A stretch of DNA of 64,000 bases from Candidatus Saccharimonadota bacterium (GTDB taxonomy: Bacteria; Patescibacteriota; Saccharimonadia; Saccharimonadales; Saccharimonadaceae): positions 38,400-102,399 of the forward strand of contig JAFUBM010000004.1 of NCBI GenBank assembly GCA_017460225.1. The letters run 5' to 3'. Position numbers and translations under genes: made by a program. Positions 61,601-64,000 of this stretch are shown here, piece after piece; position 1 is the first letter of the stretch, and every line of letters begins with the position of its first letter. The notes beneath the pieces were generated by a model. The model saw only the letters and a program-made list of their open reading frames with translations. It was not told the origin of the DNA and made no database searches.

Positions 61601-64000
61601 TGACATCTGTCCCGCCGGCTGGCGCCTCCCGACCTATGGTTCTCGTGGCGACTACGCCAACTTAAACGTCGCTCTCGGCGGGAAACGCTACGCTTGGGAA
61701 GGCGATACCGACGACGTCACTACCGCCATCAAGTGGTTCCAATATCCTCAGAACTTCCTTGCTTCCGGCGAATACTATCCGGGTTCGTCTACGGCCCAAA
61801 ACTTCCATGGCTCCGGGAAATACTGGAGCTCTAGGTGGAGCGGCTCAGGCTCCGCCGCCTCCGGTGTGGTTATGTCGGTTGGCCGCGGCATTAGTCCCGC
61901 CATCGGTCTTACCGGCAACGGCGACGGTGTCTACACCGACTACACTGATGGCGCTTATATGACTCCTATCCGTTGTGTTTGGACTAGCGGCTCCTCCACT
62001 TCCGAGCCCGAGCCAGATCCCGTCTCAAACTACTATCTCCTCGTTTTCATGAAAAACGACGGCACTGGCGACCATACCGTTAAGATTGCCGAGCGCGGCG
62101 TCGCCACCAACATCATTTCCAACTCCTTCACTCGCGACGGCTACACCTTTACCGGCTGGAACACCGAGCCCGACGGCTCCGGCACTGCCTACACCGAGGG
62201 TCAGAGCGTCACCAACCTTGCTGCTGCCGACGAATCGTTTATTCTTTACGCCCAGTGGGAGCGCGACAGCGGTTGTGGCTCCACCCCGTCTATGCAAAAC
62301 TGGGTCAACTATTCTCTCGCCATGGTTGGCGACTCCGTCACCCTCTGCGATTCTCGCGACGGCTCTTCCTATACCGTTGCCAAGCTGGCCGACGGCAAAA
62401 TCTATATGACCCAAAACCTCCGTCTCAACTTCTCCAGCCTGACCCAAGGCGTTACTGCCGACAACACCCACAACCCCACCGCTACTTTCGTCACCCAAGC
62501 CAACTCCAACCCCGTCTCCAACACCAGCTGGGCCTACAACGCCTTTGCCTACAACGCGGAAAACCTGTCCAAATCCGGTAACTCCGTCTATGGCACTCCC
62601 TACACCGAGCTCGGCGTCTACTATAATCTCTACACCGCCTACGCTGGCAACCTTTCCTCTACCCTTACTCCTTCTACCGCCGCTGGCGACCTCTGTCCCG
62701 CCGGCTGGTATCTACCGTCGGCTGGCCAGTTCAAGATTCTCGCTTCCGCTCTCGGCATCAACAGCACCAACGCCAAATCTTCTCTCGGCATCGACATTTT
62801 GCGTAGCACTCCCCAAAACTTCTACCCCAGCCGCGACAACTTCTGGAGCGATTGGATTTCTTCCACCTACACTTGGGATGGCGGCTCCGGTACCGATTCG
62901 GTCAACTATCCTTTGCAGTATAGTTCCCAAAAGATTCTCGGCACCGGCGAAGTCATCGTCGCTGGGAACAACCCGGTCTCTGGTGGCACTGAATACTCTC
63001 TCCGCTGTATGCTCAACCCAGCCAACGACCGCATTAGCTCCGGCCGCTACCTCATTGTCTTCAACAGTAACGACGGTACCGGCAACGAGAACGTCAAGGT
63101 GGCCCAGCGTGACGTCGAGACGACCATCATCTCCAATCCCTTCACTCGTGATGGTTACACCTTTACCGGCTGGAACACTGAGCCAGACGGCTCTGGTACC
63201 GCCTATACTGAGGGTCAAAGCGTTATCAACCTCGCCGAAGCTGATGAATCCTTTGTCCTTTACGCCCAGTGGACCGAAGCCGAAAGTCAAACTTTCTACC
63301 TCAGCTTCGCCTTAAACGGCGGCACCTACAACGGCGGAACTGCTGTCACCTCCCAAAGTTGTACCACCTACACTTCCTCTTGTTCTCTCCAAATCGCCAA
63401 TTTCTCCCCCACCCGCACTGACTATGTCTTCCAGGGTTGGGGTCTCGCCGCCACCGATCTCACCGCTACCTACCAGCCTGCCCGCTCAATCACCCTAACC
63501 AGCAACACCACTCTCTATGCCCTTTGGACTCGCCAGCAATATCTCATCATCTACAACGCCAATGACGGTAGCTCCAGCACTAACGTCCAAATCGCCAACC
63601 GCGGCCAGCTTACCGCTCTCACCACCAATCTCTTTGCTCGTGCCGGTTTTGTTTTCACCGGTTGGAACACTGCGGCCGATGGCTCCGGCACCTCTTACGA
63701 AGACGGCGCTTCTGTCACTGACCTTGGCGCCGCCGACTCCGCCGTCATGCTCTATGCCCAGTGGCAGCGCGGCTCAGGCGATGGTTCCGGCCTCTCCACC
63801 TGTGAATCCGGCGGCCTTGCCCTGATCCAGTATTGGAACGACACTCTCCCCTACGTCAATGATTCCACCCGTCTTTGCGACATCCGCGATGCCGAGGTCT
63901 ACACAGTCACTAAGCTAGTCGACGGTAAAGTTTGGATGACCGAGAACCTTCGTCTCGACATCTCTACGGCCGACATCACCGCTTCCAACACCAACAATCC
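55638..64000 (+). CDS. Giant prepilin-like surface protein with FISUMP and InlB-type repeats, 3' end outside window
   Basis: Open from ATG 55638 to the window edge (about 2787 codons, no stop). The N-terminus is a class III signal: short basic stretch, LLSG, then DTLVEVMFAVGIFGMVAVG with Glu at +5, so prepilin peptidase would cut after G18. A head of about 270 residues follows. From about 56485 on there are seven FISUMP modules (Fibrobacter paralogous domain; marks such as MQNW, LCD-RD, KLADGN-WM-NLRL, DLCP-GW) alternating with about ten InlB/Flg_new repeats (FTREGYTFTGWNTEPDGSG, LYAQW). A -10-like box lies just before the start; GTG 55641 is an alternative. The GH97 gene ends 36 bases upstream. 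Likely a surface or pilus-tip adhesin; function is inferred. Confidence 0.85.
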   Translation, partial: MVELKQKFRKSARFLLSGDTLVEVMFAVGIFGMVAVGAISLMNRGLKTAQTTLETTMAMNELNTQAEALRFIHDAYISEENLPNKDYSRVWQEIAESAYAYTDLDDDFYDAYNGSETSCEELYNSLPSRAFIVNPRRLSSSDVSEIVASEGGEGDDNRHLSSLILKRQTNASEGAALKLDTTATYPRLIYDLSPESLSDYDSLDASSLYSAEGIWVVAVAEAPETLTRTYTPEYFDFYIRTCWENLSNGTANTISTIIRLSNTLEVTIQGSGEEEIGGDDGEATCDSLGLATMQNWQYNSESTSLPVSLCDSRDNSVYDVDLLADGNIWMAENLSLDFSNLTENISATNTNNPSSAFVSESAAHPESLSSWCSDYNSSCTDQIIYNTQNLADGLTSYGVYYNWYTATAGQGTWGVTNASGDLCPAGWRLPNGGDDLESDNDFKTLNDALGGITNNDAHLLASPNNFLRSGKYMASSIDGRDETGWYWSARGYGENFAYSLIFNNTRVRPMTSYDDVYHSNGLAVRCIYAGTLDDGSCPADTICYDENGASGEQPDQSVSSNSDVVLSAANITRSGYGFAGWNTEADGTGTSYGPNQTIAVGDLSAEGLTLYANWVPADLSGTLQSFSTDRCSALPRGVPAAFRDTRDSNTYAVARLEDGRCWMIENLRTNPSRSTLTATNTNDPTSNFLSQASTLGTLCAENSAECLGQSLYTRLNVALGNGFYYNYYTATAGNGTADFAGTVGGDLCPSGWHLPTSGYTGEFGILTSALGIPQAPLDSTTTPTAASASLALTAFPNNFTLSGFRLTAGTISGFRSIGYLWSSNGFYSSSAGANYRNFLSLGSSLKVNYGTPGYYGFPARCIFGDSTQADTPESPKPYLIIFNPNGGTPTSNTVRIMYRDVTANLPGNPFSRSGYNFTGWNTAADGSGDAYSDRQAVSNLAEADDSITLYAQWESDGSTPPGPTPEDPQSCADLGIPTMQNWVNTSLVDTGDTTTLCDARDLSAYPVTKLADGNIWMAKNMRLDFNKLIEEISASNTDNPASGFTSNSVENRESAYMNAAWWGSGSQRCSGSPRYNTTNIGGTDCPSGDCDEYGMYYSVRAAFAGSTPVSDSSLCPAGWHIPTYQEFQALDSSQLSLGNFSLAGTLYGDVMNNIYNQGINGRGNSGQFWANSTDMAARVNKTYNSDSLYVGIGGGSYYCFGNAIRCILDEENNPTVQPDSGKYLILFMANDGSDTNNVQQVSVGKTVNLNPNTFTREGYTFTGWNTEPDGSGSSYADGAEVQDLAGKDEAIVLYAQWGAANCGTVPMMQNWTNTLNAVGQSTTLCDIRDGQRYTVAKLADGNVWMTRNLRLNPGSANITTENTNNPTIDFLSTRNTATHSWPSSDTMRREYVDQILYDTRNLGNFNTDYDGNIIDDYGVYYNYYTATAGNGGFDFENGNVAGDLCPSGWRLPTGSSGGDFENLAIALFPESNGRPGNNFDSVLLGAPNNFIYSKALSVAGSENYGGAFWSATANKSIYTMNAAVMSYNRVQGTDNIRAATFVVRQDGVTVRCIYQGSSGSSSNSAQYEIIFASNDGSTNHAVQLVNRDVATPLRANTFTRDGYTFAGWNTEPDGSGTSYANGQSVTNLAPADSAIVLYAQWEAYVPPKYYLVIFHANDGTSTHTVEQFQRDLAANLPENTFTREGYTFTGWNTKADGSGTSYADKAEITNLAPEDKAIDLYAQWDEIEPLAGTCNLYSPPAPKSCASGNICYNSNGANGTMADQPNYQSWGYNGMGLIYGQSIRLYATNYSCPGYGFRGWNTKSDGSGTWYGSTEPIKAKTLSGLNLYAIWLKSSGTIQNWGGCSSLAKGSSVALTDSRDDETYTVTKLPDGKCWTTENLRLDLSSAAKLTTANTHLQNTSFGNAAKNAAANPSSANRTGVQYYTKYIKRTAGDYTGPNREYTPAAYSYGVYYNLYTAVAGSTTYTTTTQCSNSTNGGYNCTVSTANGDICPAGWRLPTYGSRGDYANLNVALGGKRYAWEGDTDDVTTAIKWFQYPQNFLASGEYYPGSSTAQNFHGSGKYWSSRWSGSGSAASGVVMSVGRGISPAIGLTGNGDGVYTDYTDGAYMTPIRCVWTSGSSTSEPEPDPVSNYYLLVFMKNDGTGDHTVKIAERGVATNIISNSFTRDGYTFTGWNTEPDGSGTAYTEGQSVTNLAAADESFILYAQWERDSGCGSTPSMQNWVNYSLAMVGDSVTLCDSRDGSSYTVAKLADGKIYMTQNLRLNFSSLTQGVTADNTHNPTATFVTQANSNPVSNTSWAYNAFAYNAENLSKSGNSVYGTPYTELGVYYNLYTAYAGNLSSTLTPSTAAGDLCPAGWYLPSAGQFKILASALGINSTNAKSSLGIDILRSTPQNFYPSRDNFWSDWISSTYTWDGGSGTDSVNYPLQYSSQKILGTGEVIVAGNNPVSGGTEYSLRCMLNPANDRISSGRYLIVFNSNDGTGNENVKVAQRDVETTIISNPFTRDGYTFTGWNTEPDGSGTAYTEGQSVINLAEADESFVLYAQWTEAESQTFYLSFALNGGTYNGGTAVTSQSCTTYTSSCSLQIANFSPTRTDYVFQGWGLAATDLTATYQPARSITLTSNTTLYALWTRQQYLIIYNANDGSSSTNVQIANRGQLTALTTNLFARAGFVFTGWNTAADGSGTSYEDGASVTDLGAADSAVMLYAQWQRGSGDGSGLSTCESGGLALIQYWNDTLPYVNDSTRLCDIRDAEVYTVTKLVDGKVWMTENLRLDISTADITASNTNN
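56485..57480 (+). repeat. FISUMP module 1 plus InlB-type repeat 1
   Basis: FISUMP core about 56485-57228 (starts CDSLGLATMQNW, ends AVRCIYAG), InlB-type repeat about 57238-57480 (SGYGFAGWNTEADGTG, LYANW). First of seven alternating units in the giant protein. Confidence 0.7.
57510..58500 (+). repeat. FISUMP module 2 plus InlB-type repeat 2
   Basis: FISUMP about 57510-58235 (RDSNTYAVARLEDGRCWMIENLR), InlB-type about 58263-58500 (SGYNFTGWNTAADGSG). Confidence 0.7.
58545..59535 (+). repeat. FISUMP module 3 plus InlB-type repeat 3, AT-richer core
   Basis: FISUMP about 58545-59275. From about 58680 to 59350 codons are less C-ending and the DNA is AT-richer than the flanking modules, suggesting an exchanged core. 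InlB-type repeat about 59300-59535 returns to the usual codon style. Confidence 0.65.
59536..61125 (+). repeat. FISUMP module 4 plus three InlB-type repeats
   Basis: FISUMP about 59536-60300 (partly AT-richer), then InlB-type repeats at about 60340-60570, 60590-60815 and a divergent, Cys-containing one at about 60830-61125 (FRGWNTKSDGSG, LYAIW). Confidence 0.65.
61140..62265 (+). repeat. FISUMP module 5 plus InlB-type repeat
   Basis: FISUMP about 61140-61985 (KLPDGKCWTTENLRLD), InlB-type about 62026-62265, closely alike in DNA to the repeat at 63040-63275 (62149-62215 versus 63163-63229 differ at only a few bases). Confidence 0.7.
62270..63770 (+). repeat. FISUMP module 6 plus three InlB-type repeats
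   Basis: FISUMP about 62270-63020 (KLADGKIYMTQNLRLN), InlB-type repeats at about 63040-63275, 63290-63525 (a type with a Cys pair like those of the gene at 3519) and 63535-63770. Confidence 0.7.
63780..64000 (+). repeat. FISUMP module 7, incomplete at window edge
   Basis: Begins ESGGLALIQYWNDTLP and reads LCDIRDAEVYTVTKLVDGKVW before the window ends. Confidence 0.65.

Noticed and set aside
55638..64000. Possible CRISPR-like or direct-repeat array in the last 8 kb
   Set aside because: The repeats are long, diverged and in frame with protein modules; spacing is 230-1000 bases and coding.

Overview
The window looks like a piece of a Patescibacteria/CPR chromosome, most probably Candidatus Saccharibacteria (TM7). 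This is inferred from gene content: small membrane proteins interleaved with housekeeping genes, a DUF5674-like gene, type IV prepilin-like proteins, sortase-type tails, FISUMP and InlB-type repeat proteins, and salvage or uptake functions with almost no biosynthesis. UGA is used as a stop (for example trmD and potC), so the UGA=Gly code of Gracilibacteria/Absconditabacteria is excluded. Most genes are rich in C-ending codons, which creates many long antisense shadow frames. A short low-GC stretch (25.6-26.7 kb), most of one adhesin (37.4-40.3 kb) and one module of a giant protein (58.7-59.4 kb) stand out as different.

Layout. 0-3.2 kb: 3' part of mltG, a LysM/CHAP wall hydrolase and obg. 3.23-3.44 kb: a strong promoter, a structured RNA candidate and a terminator. 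3.5-8.3 kb: a 1477-residue secreted repeat protein with a C-terminal HELGH metallopeptidase-like domain. 8.3-16.5 kb: uvrB, gatC-gatA-(membrane HEPN-like gene)-gatB, a membrane beta-solenoid protein and ung. 16.5-22.6 kb: dCMP deaminase, a cutinase-like/vWA fusion, a P-type ATPase and a surface protein. 22.6-25.8 kb: NrdR-box promoter, nrdD, nrdG and a 35-residue ORF. 25.8-32.3 kb: an Abi-alpha-like gene, trmD, recG, rsmD, an LPQTG protein, a UPF0104 protein and tRNA-Leu. 32.3-35.6 kb (minus): a GtrII-like/deacetylase/glycosyltransferase envelope operon. 35.7-40.3 kb: a prepilin and a frameshifted vWA pilin-type adhesin. 40.4-46.9 kb: potABCD and thyA-folA-glyA, then tRNA-Ala. 47-53.6 kb: an orphan adenylate-forming enzyme, a 7TM/GAF-like protein, a CAP-domain protein, a serine hydrolase and a CapA-like protein. 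53.6-55.6 kb: a GH97-type glycosidase. 55.6-64 kb: a giant prepilin-like FISUMP/InlB repeat protein that runs off the window.

How the genes work together. Ribonucleotide reduction (nrdDG), dCMP deamination, thymidylate synthesis (thyA, folA, glyA), uracil removal (ung) and uvrB/recG form a DNA precursor and repair set. A second theme is the cell surface: two prepilin-like proteins, two proteins with sortase-like tails, repeat proteins, secreted hydrolases and glycosylation genes, as expected for an organism living attached to a host cell. Promoters are unusually uniform: extended -10 boxes (TGNTATAAT-like) often lie exactly 6 bases before the ATG, which predicts leaderless mRNAs for many genes.
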